Assembly (NCBI GenBank): GCA_015200345.1
Contig: CP054187.1
Span: forward strand, 352,470 to 416,469
Length of the DNA: 64,000 nt
DNA from: Planctomycetia bacterium
Lineage (GTDB): Bacteria; Planctomycetota; Phycisphaerae; UBA1845; UTPLA1
Direction of reading: 5' to 3'
Part shown: piece by piece, positions 17,311 to 25,025 of the stretch
How the letters are laid out: every line of letters begins with the position of its first letter
How positions within the stretch are numbered: position 1 is the first letter of the stretch
Notes under the pieces: model-generated
Told to the model about the DNA's origin: nothing
Database searches by the model: none
The model's input: the letters and a program-made list of their open reading frames with translations, nothing else
Translations under genes and position numbers: made by a program

Positions 17311-18455
17311 TGAAGAACCTCTTGCCGCGCCCAGGCATCAACGCGCATCAGCGTGTCGAGCGTGGGACGGGCTTCATAAGGATGACGCGACAATACTTCT
17401 TCCACTCTTGGAACGATGTCGAGGAATCCGATTTTCCCCTCGCGAAAGGCCGCCACAGCCGCTTCATTCGCCGCGTTCAACGCCGCGCCGGCCGTACCAC
17501 CCTGCCTTGCAACGGAGTGTCCCAATCGAAGCGCCGGAAACCGATGCGGATCGGGCGGCTCAAACGTCATACGCTCCAGGCGCGAGAAATCCACCCGTGC
17601 CGCCCCGCCCGAAAGCCGACGCGGATACGTCATCGCGTACTGAATCGGTGTCCGCATATCGGGACTGCCCATCTGCGCGACGATCGACCCGTCCCGAAAC
17701 GCAACCATTGAATGGATGATCGACTCTGGGTGGATCACGACTTCAATTCGATCCGGATCGACCTTGAACAGCCAATGAGCCTCGACCACTTCCAGCGCCT
17801 TGTTCATCATCGTGGCCGAATCGATGGTGATTTTCGGACCCATGTCCCACGTGGGATGACGCAGCGCGTCACGAAGCGTCGCCTCGCGCATGCGATCCTG
17901 CGACCACGTTCGAAACGGGCCGCCCGACGCGGTCAGCAGGATACGCTCGATTTCATCGTGCTGACCGGAATGAAGCGATTGATAAATCGCGGAGTGTTCG
18001 CTATCGACCGGCAACAGTTTTGATCCGCTCCGCGCTGCCGCGGAGATCATCAGCTCCCCCGCCACGACGAGCGACTCCTTGTTCGCCAAGCCGATGGTCA
18101 ACCCGCGCTGCACCGCTGCCAGCGTCGCCGAAAGTCCCGCCACCCCCACAATGGCCGACAGCACAAAATCGCAATCCGTCTCTTCGACAAGACGCACCAG
18201 TCCGGACGCGCCGGCCAACACCCGCGTCCGGCCGCCGCCGGCGCGCAGGCGATCCGCGAGTTTCTCGCATGCCGATACGTCACTCATCGCAACGGCCTGC
18301 GGACGGAATTGCTCGACCTGTTCGGCCAATGCCTCCCAGCGCGAGCCGGCTGCCAGCCCGACGATTTCGAATTCACCACCCAGGGATTGTGCGACGCTTA
18401 GCGCACTGCGACCGATGGAGCCGGTTGAACCGAGGATGACGATCTTCTTGGCCAT
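17292..18455 (-). CDS. dxr: 1-deoxy-D-xylulose 5-phosphate reductoisomerase
   Basis: 387 residues from the ATG at 18455, matching the family length and the conserved start MAKKIVILGSTGSIG; the frame is open further upstream but without family similarity. The NADPH-binding GSTGSIG is at 8-14. The catalytic and metal-binding segment VDSEHSAIYQ, the segment TWDMGPKITIDSATMMNK and the substrate loop HPESIIHSMV are all intact. The enzyme makes 2-C-methyl-D-erythritol 4-phosphate, the first committed step of the non-mevalonate isoprenoid pathway, in the cytoplasm. It overlaps the rseP start by about 19 bases. Confidence 0.96.
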   Translation of the reverse strand: MAKKIVILGSTGSIGRSALSVAQSLGGEFEIVGLAAGSRWEALAEQVEQFRPQAVAMSDVSACEKLADRLRAGGGRTRVLAGASGLVRLVEETDCDFVLSAIVGVAGLSATLAAVQRGLTIGLANKESLVVAGELMISAAARSGSKLLPVDSEHSAIYQSLHSGQHDEIERILLTASGGPFRTWSQDRMREATLRDALRHPTWDMGPKITIDSATMMNKALEVVEAHWLFKVDPDRIEVVIHPESIIHSMVAFRDGSIVAQMGSPDMRTPIQYAMTYPRRLSGGAARVDFSRLERMTFEPPDPHRFPALRLGHSVARQGGTAGAALNAANEAAVAAFREGKIGFLDIVPRVEEVLSRHPYEARPTLDTLMRVDAWARQEVLQCSAVS

Positions 18456-18499
18456 GAAATGCGACCGCTCGCCCTCTTCCGTGCCCGTCCCACAGGCGA

Positions 18500-18531
18500 G
18501 CGATCCGGCATCATAGGGCACACCGGATCGC
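18500..18531. promoter_or_regulatory. Inverted repeat between divergent dxr and orphan gene
   Basis: Perfect 9-bp arms GCGATCCGG (18500-18508) and CCGGATCGC (18523-18531) are separated by 14 bases. The position, between two divergent starts, suits a protein-binding site, but nothing else supports this. Confidence 0.3.
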
Positions 18532-18627
18532 GCGGCAATTCAGTCAATTGGGAGGACCTGCGGGACACGCGGCACGCGAGCGGCCTCGCGCTTGCGAGCA
18601 CGGCAGGCGCGACCGCACAATTCGCGT

Positions 18628-20388
18628 ATGACGAGTCAGCCTCTTCAGGCGCTGATCGCGTTGCGAACCGAATTCTCGCACGCCGCAGCGCGAAAAAAAG
18701 CCGCCGCCCTGCGCGCGCTCATCGGGGCGCCGCCGACGGACGCGGCGCAAGTGCGTACGCTCCACGACACGCTTCTGTTCATCGCCGCCCACCCGGATGA
18801 CGCCACGATTCGGCGTCTGGCGGATACGTGCCTACGCTCGGTTTGTCATTCGATCGAAGGATCGATGCCAATCAGCCGACGCCTTTCCAACTCCGGCATA
18901 CTCGGCACGACTACCACGCACGTGTTCTCGCTCTCCATGTTGAATTGGCTCGTGTCAACCTTCCCGAAGGACCTCGACCTCGATTGGAGCGATGGAGCCG
19001 CCATGGACCGGCTCGAGGCCTTTCTCCCTCATCTCGTCCGCACTTGCGAACGCGACGGACTTTATGCCGAGCACTTGTCCACCCGCGAATGGATGGACCT
19101 CGCGCGCGGTCGACAGACGGCTGCGGCGTACCTTGTTGACTGCGCGGGACGCATTCCCGGTTCATCCACGCTCAAAGAACACCTCTTCGAGTCGATGGAG
19201 CTGGCTATTCGCTGGCGGCTGAATCGGCCCGCTGGCTCGCGTTCGTTCGCGCGGTTTCCTGCGCGGTCCGCTCATTTTCAACAGGAGCCGATCATCAAGA
19301 TGATCGAACTGCGCAGCCTGTTGAATCGCCGCCTGCCGACGCCGAAAAAACTGAACCGCACGGCAACAGAAAAACTCCTCGACGCCTGCCGGATCACCCT
19401 CTGCGCTCGCAACCGCGAAATCGACACACTCACCTACGTGAATCCACGCGAGGTGTATTTCCTTCAACTTGAGCGCGGGATCGATGTCGCCGTATTCGGC
19501 ATGAGCCCCCCCTGGCGGTTGCCCATCGAGAGTTACTTCGGCTTCGTGGCAGCGCGAAATCGCGTGCCGATCGCCTACGGCGGCGGCTGGGTGCTGTTCG
19601 ACCGCTGTGAGATCGGCGTTAACATCTTCGACGAATTTCGAGGCGGCGAATCGGCCTACGCATTCGCGCAGGTGCTTCGCGTCTATCGGCAGTTATTCAA
19701 ATCCACGCGGTTCTACGTCGATCCGTTTCAGTTCGGTGCCGACAACCCGGAAGCCATCCGCTCTGGCGCGTTCTGGTTCTACCATCGCCTCGGGTTTCGG
19801 CCGACCGATGCCGCGCTGCAACGCCTGGCCGCCGAGGAATCGCAGCGCATCGCCGTCCAGCGCGGCTACCGCTCGCCCCCTGCCGTGTTGCGGCGGTTTG
19901 CCAAGGGGAAACTGCTGCTCGATCTGAACCGGCCCGCGGAAGACGGCATGTCCTCCGGTGCGATTGCGAAACATGCGCCGCGCGGCGACGTGTCGCACAA
20001 TCTCGATTTGACGGCATTGAGCCTGGCGACAACAAAGTGGATTGGCGATCGGTACGAAGGCGTGAAGTCCAAGCCGCTTGAAAAGCATTGCGCGAGCGTC
20101 TGGCGCATCCTGGGCATTCGTTCGACGCGCGGCTGGTCAGGATTCGAGGGCGTATGGTTTGGCCGTCTCGTTCGCCTCCTATGGCCGATCGCCCCGGAAT
20201 TGCGCTGCTGGCCGCTCACAGTGCGGCGCGCGATCGCCGACGCATTTCGCGCCAAGGGCGGCATAAAGGAGCGAGTCTATGCGCGTCGCCTCGCCGCGAT
20301 CCCGCAACTCCGCGATGCATGGATGCGCCTGGCTGCAACCGCGCCGAAGCCGGACCGTCCATTGGGGCGGCGAAACGAATCGCCATGA
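18628..20388 (+). CDS. Conserved-looking 586-residue protein of unknown function
   Basis: 586 residues from the ATG at 18628, chosen because the preceding twelve codons are Arg-rich and lack a start context. I do not recognise the family. The N-terminal 150 residues are helical. The middle contains a polar segment ending in YGGGWVLFDRCEIGVNIFDE. A stretch near residue 380, ending FWFYHRLGFRPT, resembles the final strand-helix of GNAT acetyltransferases (FYxxxGF), so a divergent acyltransferase domain is possible. There is no signal peptide or membrane helix, so it is probably cytoplasmic. It is divergent to dxr and alone in its unit. The sequence ACAATTCGCG directly precedes the ATG instead of a ribosome site. 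Confidence 0.75.
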   Translation: MTSQPLQALIALRTEFSHAAARKKAAALRALIGAPPTDAAQVRTLHDTLLFIAAHPDDATIRRLADTCLRSVCHSIEGSMPISRRLSNSGILGTTTTHVFSLSMLNWLVSTFPKDLDLDWSDGAAMDRLEAFLPHLVRTCERDGLYAEHLSTREWMDLARGRQTAAAYLVDCAGRIPGSSTLKEHLFESMELAIRWRLNRPAGSRSFARFPARSAHFQQEPIIKMIELRSLLNRRLPTPKKLNRTATEKLLDACRITLCARNREIDTLTYVNPREVYFLQLERGIDVAVFGMSPPWRLPIESYFGFVAARNRVPIAYGGGWVLFDRCEIGVNIFDEFRGGESAYAFAQVLRVYRQLFKSTRFYVDPFQFGADNPEAIRSGAFWFYHRLGFRPTDAALQRLAAEESQRIAVQRGYRSPPAVLRRFAKGKLLLDLNRPAEDGMSSGAIAKHAPRGDVSHNLDLTALSLATTKWIGDRYEGVKSKPLEKHCASVWRILGIRSTRGWSGFEGVWFGRLVRLLWPIAPELRCWPLTVRRAIADAFRAKGGIKERVYARRLAAIPQLRDAWMRLAATAPKPDRPLGRRNESP

Positions 20389-20486
20389 AGTGAATCAGAT
20401 GATCGCACCAAGCCGATACGCACCGTGTCATTCACTCGCCCCGGCGCGCCGAACGGGCTCGAATGCTCGCTGGTTCAATTGTCGGC

Positions 20487-20555
20487 CTAGATGAACGCGA
20501 AAATCAGATCCAGAATCGCGAAGATCAGCTCCAGGATCAGGTAGAAAATGTCCAC
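20487..20555 (-). CDS. Unrecognised 22-residue hydrophobic micro-protein
   Basis: A GTG-initiated frame of 22 codons ends in TAG and encodes VDIFYLILELIFAILDLI followed by FAFI. It reads as a single membrane helix with acidic residues spaced every seven to eight positions (Asp2, Glu9, Asp16). An AGGAG ribosome site (20564-20568) lies exactly eight bases upstream, and a TAGAAT -10-like hexamer (20603-20608) lies about 48 bases before the start. The gap between the 586-residue gene and pdxA is otherwise empty. The good ribosome site, the clean amphipathic repeat (I-L-E-L-I / I-L-D-L-I) and the lack of overlap favour a real gene. Its function is unknown; small membrane peptides may regulate transporters or act as toxins. 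Confidence 0.55.
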   Translation of the reverse strand: MDIFYLILELIFAILDLIFAFI

Positions 20556-20663
20556 GCGCGTTGCTCCTGTTCCGCGAGGTCCAAACGCAGGCAGTCCTCT
20601 CTATTCTAGGGAGGTTGCGCGCACGTACCCGGCGCTACATTAGACCCATGAGAATGGCCGGGG

Positions 20664-21806
20664 TTAGGGCAACGAAACGCCGCGACGTTTGCTGCAAAGC
20701 TCAATGGCAAGCCGAATAGCGGACTTCATCGAGCCGGGGTCCGCTTGGTTCTTGCCGGCGATATCAAAGGCCGTGCCGTGATCGACGCTGGTGCGAATGA
20801 TAGGCAATCCGAGTGTTAAATTAACTGCCTCATGAAAAGCAAGCAGTTTGACCGGAATCAGCGCCTGGTCGTGATACATGGCCACCACGCCGTCGAATTC
20901 GCCGTGCACCGCACGGTGAAAAAGCGTGTCAGCCGGCAAAGGCCCCTGGGCGTCGATGTCGTGTGCGCGGGCCATTTCAATGGCCGGTTCGATGACGCGC
21001 GATTCCTCGTCGCCGAAAAGCCCGTTCTCGCCGGCGTGCGGATTCAGACCCGCCACGGCGATGCGCGGCCGGGCAATGCCGAACCAATCCCGCAATGCAG
21101 CGTGCAACAAGTCAATAGGTTGAAAAACGAGGCCGATCGTGAAGTGATGTCGCAGTTCAAACAGCGGCTCATGAATGCTTGCCAGGGCCACGCGCAACGG
21201 ACCGCCGACAAACATCATGGTGATTCGCCGTGTGTGGAACCGTGCGCCCAGCAACTCGGTGTGCCCCGGATACGGCACACCCGCCATCTTCCATGCCGTT
21301 TTGTGAATCGGCCCGGTCACAATGGCATCAAGCAAACCTTTCTGGCAATCCGTAACGGCCTCATCAATGAAACGGATCGACGCCCGCCCCGCTTCGACTG
21401 ATGGTCTACGCAGCGGTCGCGCGTCGACGTTGCAATCGTCGAAATCGGCGATGAGAACGGAAATCTCTTCCGTGGCGCCGCCCAAGGGAGAAGTTAGCGT
21501 TCCATCATTCAGACCGTTCCAACCGCTTGCTGTGCGTGGCACGCCTCCAGCTACCGGATGCGAATCGGCCGACAACACCCGGCGTGCGTCGTCCAGTGAG
21601 CCTTGAAGCCAATAGGGACGCGTTTCCGCCAGATCCGCTGCATACGTCAGGTGTTCCGCCGTGCCGTACAGGACAAACCTGGCTCGTTCGCGAAGCGAGT
21701 GATCGGCCAGTGCTTTGACAATGCACTCGGCGCCAATCCCCGCCGGGTCGCCCATGGTGATCCCAATGGTAGGCAGTTTCTGTCGCGGTTGCGTATCGCC
21801 ATTCAT
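20664..21806 (-). CDS. pdxA: 4-hydroxythreonine-4-phosphate dehydrogenase family protein
   Basis: 380 residues from the ATG at 21806, giving the family start LPTIGITMGDPAGIGAE. The substrate/metal segments VTGPIHKTAWKMAG and YPGHTEL, the NPHAGENGLFG motif, and the C-terminal HDQALIPVKLLAF and TSVDHGTAFD are all present. The chain is somewhat longer than E. coli PdxA (329), mainly through an insert around residues 95-140. PdxA oxidises 4-phosphohydroxy-L-threonine in pyridoxal phosphate synthesis. Related enzymes (PdxA2) act on other phospho-sugars acids, so the exact substrate is inferred from close motif agreement. The gene is followed by the micro-ORF on the same strand. Confidence 0.9.
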   Translation of the reverse strand: MNGDTQPRQKLPTIGITMGDPAGIGAECIVKALADHSLRERARFVLYGTAEHLTYAADLAETRPYWLQGSLDDARRVLSADSHPVAGGVPRTASGWNGLNDGTLTSPLGGATEEISVLIADFDDCNVDARPLRRPSVEAGRASIRFIDEAVTDCQKGLLDAIVTGPIHKTAWKMAGVPYPGHTELLGARFHTRRITMMFVGGPLRVALASIHEPLFELRHHFTIGLVFQPIDLLHAALRDWFGIARPRIAVAGLNPHAGENGLFGDEESRVIEPAIEMARAHDIDAQGPLPADTLFHRAVHGEFDGVVAMYHDQALIPVKLLAFHEAVNLTLGLPIIRTSVDHGTAFDIAGKNQADPGSMKSAIRLAIELCSKRRGVSLP

Positions 21807-21914
21807 GACGCAGGAAGTGTAGCCGCCGCGCCGTAGCGTGGCGAATCGGTCCACGAGAAGCAACGAGGGATACTCCCGGCGAAATGCGCGGGGCGATCCG
21901 AGGCCCGTCGCGGA

Positions 21915-22523
21915 CTATTTCGTGATCTCCGGCATGATCGCCTTCATCTGGTGAATCACCGTTCGCGCGATGATGTCGGTCTCGAGGTTGACCTTCGCAC
22001 CGAGCTGCTTCGTTCCGATGGTTGTGCGCTCAAGCGTTGTTGGGATCAGCGCAACGCTGAACTCGTCGCCGCGCACGTCCGCGATGGTGAGCGATATCCC
22101 GTCAATCGCAATCGAGCCTTTGGGGACGATGCACGGTAACGCCTCACCGCCGACGCGAACCCACCATTTTGATTCAGCGGCAGACGATTCCACGCGAGAA
22201 ACAACGCCGACCGCATCAACGTGCCCCTGCACGAAATGTCCATCAACGCGGTCTCCAACACGCAGGGATTTCTGAAGATTCACACGACTGCCCGCGCGAA
22301 GCTCGCCCAGCGTGGACCGGCGCAGCGTCTCGGCCACGACATCAAACCAAGCAGAGTCGCCATCGGTTCTCGTGACCGTCAAACAAACGCCGTCGATGGC
22401 GACGCTCGCTCCGGGCATCACATCGGCCCAGTATCGCCTCGCGCGGATTGAGAGCGCGACCCCGCCCGGCACACTCTCCACCGCGCCGACCTCTCCAACG
22501 CCATCGATGATTCCGGAAAACAC
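21915..22523 (-). CDS. ribE: Riboflavin synthase alpha subunit
   Basis: 202 residues. The two lumazine-binding repeats are clear: the first starts FSGIIDGVGEV and contains GVCLTVT; the second contains GHFVQGHVDAVG and GISLTIA. The start chosen is a GTG at 22523, giving VFSGIIDG, the normal N-terminus, with GAGGGG seven bases upstream. A longer in-frame GTG at 22538 would add five residues that the family lacks. The enzyme dismutates 6,7-dimethyl-8-ribityllumazine to riboflavin. No FMN riboswitch could be recognised upstream. A terminator at 22634-22671 separates it from the preceding minus-strand gene. Confidence 0.95.
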   Translation of the reverse strand: MFSGIIDGVGEVGAVESVPGGVALSIRARRYWADVMPGASVAIDGVCLTVTRTDGDSAWFDVVAETLRRSTLGELRAGSRVNLQKSLRVGDRVDGHFVQGHVDAVGVVSRVESSAAESKWWVRVGGEALPCIVPKGSIAIDGISLTIADVRGDEFSVALIPTTLERTTIGTKQLGAKVNLETDIIARTVIHQMKAIMPEITK

Positions 22524-22633
22524 GCGTGCGCCCCTCACAACCCATGGCTCGTATCAACCGGCAAGGAATCGGTCACAAGAGCTTCTACAAGATTCTAATC
22601 CATTCGCAAAGGATCAATCCATTTGAGCCTTCA

Positions 22634-22671
22634 TGAAAAAAGGCCCCGGGCGACGGGTCGCCGAGGGCCTT
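22634..22671 (-). terminator. Rho-independent terminator of the Asn-rich lipoprotein gene
   Basis: Read on the minus strand, an outer 7-bp stem (AAGGCCC/GGGCCTT) and an inner 5-6-bp stem (GGCGAC/GTCGCC), separated by a two-base internal loop, are followed at once by six T residues. It lies about 30 bases after the stop of the 184-residue lipoprotein gene and about 110 bases before the ribE start. Confidence 0.88.
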
Positions 22672-22701
22672 GGGTGAACTGTTTAGATGAGTCAGAGCAC
22701 T

Positions 22702-23256
22702 TCAGCCGTTGTCGTTCTCATTCTCGTTCTCATTCTCGTTCTCATTCTCGTTCTCATTCTCGTTCCCGTTGGAGTTCCCGTTGGAATTACCGTTGGAGTT
22801 CCTGTTGGAGTTGCCATTGGAATTACCACCGGTCGCACCGGTGAAAACCTGATCGAAAATGTTTTCGATGTCATCCCGAGTCGCGGTTTCCGGGTCGAAT
22901 TGGCTGCTGGTGCCTTCGAAAGCCGCAGCCAATGCTGCCAAGCCTTGCATCGTCGATGGATCCTGTTCAAGAAGATTCAGAATCTCCTCAAGGCACTGCG
23001 CCTGATTCAACTCCAGAAAGGTCGCGACGGCCTTCGCCTGCGCGGGGGTCATGACGTCAATCGTGATCGGCGGAGTCTGTGACGCAAGGAAGTCCCGCGC
23101 TGACGTGTTCAACGCCAGGATTTCATTGGCCGTCAGGTAGCCCGCGTTGCAGTCGCCCAGCTTCAGCAGCGCATTGAACGCATCGCAACCTGCGACGACT
23201 CCAATCAACAAACCGCAGGAAACGAGCGAATGAACCCATTTACTTCTCGACGACAT
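22702..23256 (-). CDS. Putative lipoprotein with Asn-Ser-Asn-Gly / Asn-Glu repeat tail
   Basis: 184 residues. A lipoprotein signal peptide ends in GVVAGC (Cys24). Residues 25-140 form a small helical domain with acidic character and two further Cys residues, which I do not recognise. The last 45 residues are simple repeats: NSNG units, then NE units, ending DNG. An AAGGAG site nine bases before the ATG, a near-consensus promoter (23310-23338) and a strong terminator (22634-22671) make this a well-defined single-gene unit. The acidic Asn/Glu tail could bind cations or act as a flexible spacer at the cell surface. This is inference. Confidence 0.82.
   Translation of the reverse strand: MSSRSKWVHSLVSCGLLIGVVAGCDAFNALLKLGDCNAGYLTANEILALNTSARDFLASQTPPITIDVMTPAQAKAVATFLELNQAQCLEEILNLLEQDPSTMQGLAALAAAFEGTSSQFDPETATRDDIENIFDQVFTGATGGNSNGNSNRNSNGNSNGNSNGNENENENENENENENENDNG
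22714..22827. repeat. 12-bp tandem repeats encoding NENE and NSNG units
   Basis: Four exact copies of GTTCTCATTCTC (22714-22761) run into about five degenerate 12-bp units of the form GTTCCCGTTGGA (22762 to about 22827). All stay in the frame of the lipoprotein, so copy number changes would alter only the length of its tail. The array could vary by replication slippage. Confidence 0.9.
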
Positions 23257-23309
23257 GTTGGGATACTCCTTTTGTTGCAGGCCGTGCGAGGCCGAAAGCT
23301 TGCGAGACT

Positions 23310-23338
23310 ATTGTGGCACGCTTCGCCGCACAAGTCAA
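23310..23338 (-). promoter_or_regulatory. Near-consensus sigma-70 promoter of the Asn-rich lipoprotein gene
   Basis: On the minus strand, TTGACT (23338-23333) and CACAAT (23315-23310) are spaced by 17 bases. Each hexamer has five of six consensus bases. The -35 overlaps the stop region of the preceding small gene. This is the best-matching promoter seen in the window. Confidence 0.72.
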
Positions 23339-23607
23339 GGAATCGTGAAGCTAAGCAGATAATTCACCAAGCGATCCCCTTCGGGAGTCATCGGCGCGCC
23401 GATCGCGGTGCGGACAGCCTCTCTGCGTTCATCCAACGTAAGACGTTCATCGCGCTGAATCGCACGAAGATCCTCAAAGTCAAAGTCAGGAAACGCGTTC
23501 GGAAGCGCCGGCTGGATGCGCTCAAAGCCACACCCCCACCACCCGGGCGCCGCCAACACCAGACCAATTCCCACACACCAGTTTCGAACTCGGCGGATCT
23601 TGTGCAT
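23335..23607 (-). CDS. Small putative lipoprotein, unknown function
   Basis: About 90 residues if started at the ATG at 23607. The N-terminus is basic (MHKIRRVRNWC), followed by a hydrophobic stretch ending APGWWGCGFE, which looks like a lipoprotein signal with a poor lipobox. The mature part is acidic (FPDFDFEDLRAIQRDERL) and predicted helical. The frame is open to 23781, with other ATGs at 23649 and 23664, and no clear ribosome site decides between them. No family is recognised. It precedes the Asn-rich lipoprotein on the same strand but has no visible link to it. Confidence 0.5.
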   Translation of the reverse strand: MHKIRRVRNWCVGIGLVLAAPGWWGCGFERIQPALPNAFPDFDFEDLRAIQRDERLTLDERREAVRTAIGAPMTPEGDRLVNYLLSFTIP

Positions 23608-23726
23608 TCGGAAGGCTCGTTTGGCGAGAGTCCACACGCATACTAGCATCGTCGATCTGTCCATCCACCCTTTAGGGTTGACCGATGGCATCCGAATCGC
23701 ATGATCTTTTCGGCAGTTTTCGCCTC

Positions 23727-23754
23727 CTGACGCCGAAGCTCCGGAACCTATAAT
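23727..23754 (+). promoter_or_regulatory. Candidate sigma-70 promoter for the 381-residue exported protein
   Basis: A perfect TATAAT at 23749-23754 is preceded by CTGACG (23727-23732, four of six -35 bases) at a spacing of 16. The ATG of the downstream gene is about 78 bases away, at 23832. Confidence 0.5.
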
Positions 23755-23831
23755 CGCCTGTTGCCGGAAAACCCGTGGCACACGAGACTATATCTTGCAT
23801 TACCTGGTTGACGCACGGGCGGAAGATTTCC

Positions 23832-24977
23832 ATGGAAAATTTAATGGGTTGGTCAGGCTTGCCTGGGTTCGCGGATTGCGGTTTTGCCCGGCGATGCAAC
23901 AGGCACCTGCGCACCACCGCCATCTTGGGGTGCGCCATTTTTGCCGCCCTGCCCCCGTACAATAAAAGTGCCGGCGGCGTGTACGCCCAGCACAAGGCCG
24001 ATCCGCAATCGGCAGCCAGCGTGACCGAAGGAGCCGTAGCGGGCGCCGCGGCTGCGGAGCGACGTTTGCGGGAGCATCTATCGGCTGCCCATCGGATATT
24101 AACCATCGAGATCGCCCCGGCCCTGTCTCGCGAACTCTGCGAAGATCGTTCAAGACGAGACGAGTTGGGCCGGATTGCTCGCATGGCGGAACAACACCTC
24201 GTTGAGGCAAGGCAGGAGCTGGCGAAACTGGCGGACTCCGATTCGCGAGACGCACTCGAAGCCGAAGTGGATCAGCTCGCAAGCTTTGCGGCTCTCTTTG
24301 CGTCACTGGGCAGCCTGACGGACGATCCCGCCACGCAAAGCCGGGTGGTCGCTGCATGCGGGGAGTTGGCCGCATGGTTTGACTTTGATGACAAAAGTAT
24401 TGTTGAATCCGCCAAGCTCTGGCAAGGCGCGGCCTATCGGCGGGTCGGCCGATCGGATCGCGCGTTGCAGGTCTTGCGGCCCGTGCTGGCGGAGCCGGCT
24501 TCACCGGTGATCGGTTATTGGGCACGGCTTGAGCGCGCCCGCGCGCTGGGAGACGAGAAGCGATTCGCTGCGGGGATCGCGCTCTGTCTTCGGCTCGAAA
24601 CCCTCGCTTCAACCTGGTTCAAGGACGAGTCGGAAGAGCAGGTTGCCGCGCGGCGTACCGCTCGACAGGTTCGCGCGGCCCTCTTGAACCAGTGGGCGAA
24701 ACAATTGAAAAAGCAGGGGCGCGACCGCGCCGCGGCGGCCGCGGAGACCAAAGCAAGGGAACTGGCCGAAGAGCTGGTACGAGTGCCGGAACCGACGCGG
24801 TTTCTGAAACTCGTAACGGCAATCGACTCGACGCAGGAAGGCGAGGCCGGCAAGTCGAAGGAACCTGCCGAGGACTCACCCGCTCCGTCGGATGACGATG
24901 CAGCAGGCGACCCCGAAGATTCCGAGCCATTTGACGATTCCGAAGAAAACCCGCAGGAGGACGACACCGGCACATGA
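23832..24977 (+). CDS. Exported helical-repeat protein with acidic tail, unknown function
   Basis: 381 residues from the ATG at 23832, which has GGAAG six bases upstream; the frame is open to 23775. A hydrophobic segment (TTAILGCAIFAALPPY) near residue 30 suggests a signal peptide or anchor with a long n-region. The body is alpha-helical with TPR-like pairs (KLWQGAAYRRVGRSDRALQV). The C-terminal 50 residues are highly acidic (DDDAAGDPEDSEPFDDSEE). No family was recognised. The gene is alone on the plus strand between minus-strand lipoprotein and phosphoesterase genes. Confidence 0.72.
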   Translation: MENLMGWSGLPGFADCGFARRCNRHLRTTAILGCAIFAALPPYNKSAGGVYAQHKADPQSAASVTEGAVAGAAAAERRLREHLSAAHRILTIEIAPALSRELCEDRSRRDELGRIARMAEQHLVEARQELAKLADSDSRDALEAEVDQLASFAALFASLGSLTDDPATQSRVVAACGELAAWFDFDDKSIVESAKLWQGAAYRRVGRSDRALQVLRPVLAEPASPVIGYWARLERARALGDEKRFAAGIALCLRLETLASTWFKDESEEQVAARRTARQVRAALLNQWAKQLKKQGRDRAAAAAETKARELAEELVRVPEPTRFLKLVTAIDSTQEGEAGKSKEPAEDSPAPSDDDAAGDPEDSEPFDDSEENPQEDDTGT

Positions 24978-25025
24978 CCGACGTTGGCCGAAGTTGGCAC
25001 AAGACGCCCGCAGCGGGGCTCCGAA

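Noticed and set aside
22714..22827. Repeat array considered as a CRISPR
   Set aside because: Units are 12 bp with no spacers and are part of a reading frame; no cas genes occur in the window.
22623..22844. Plus-strand frame with SRSHSRSHSRSHSRS repeats
   Set aside because: Produced by the 12-bp repeats of the minus-strand lipoprotein gene, and it crosses that gene's terminator.
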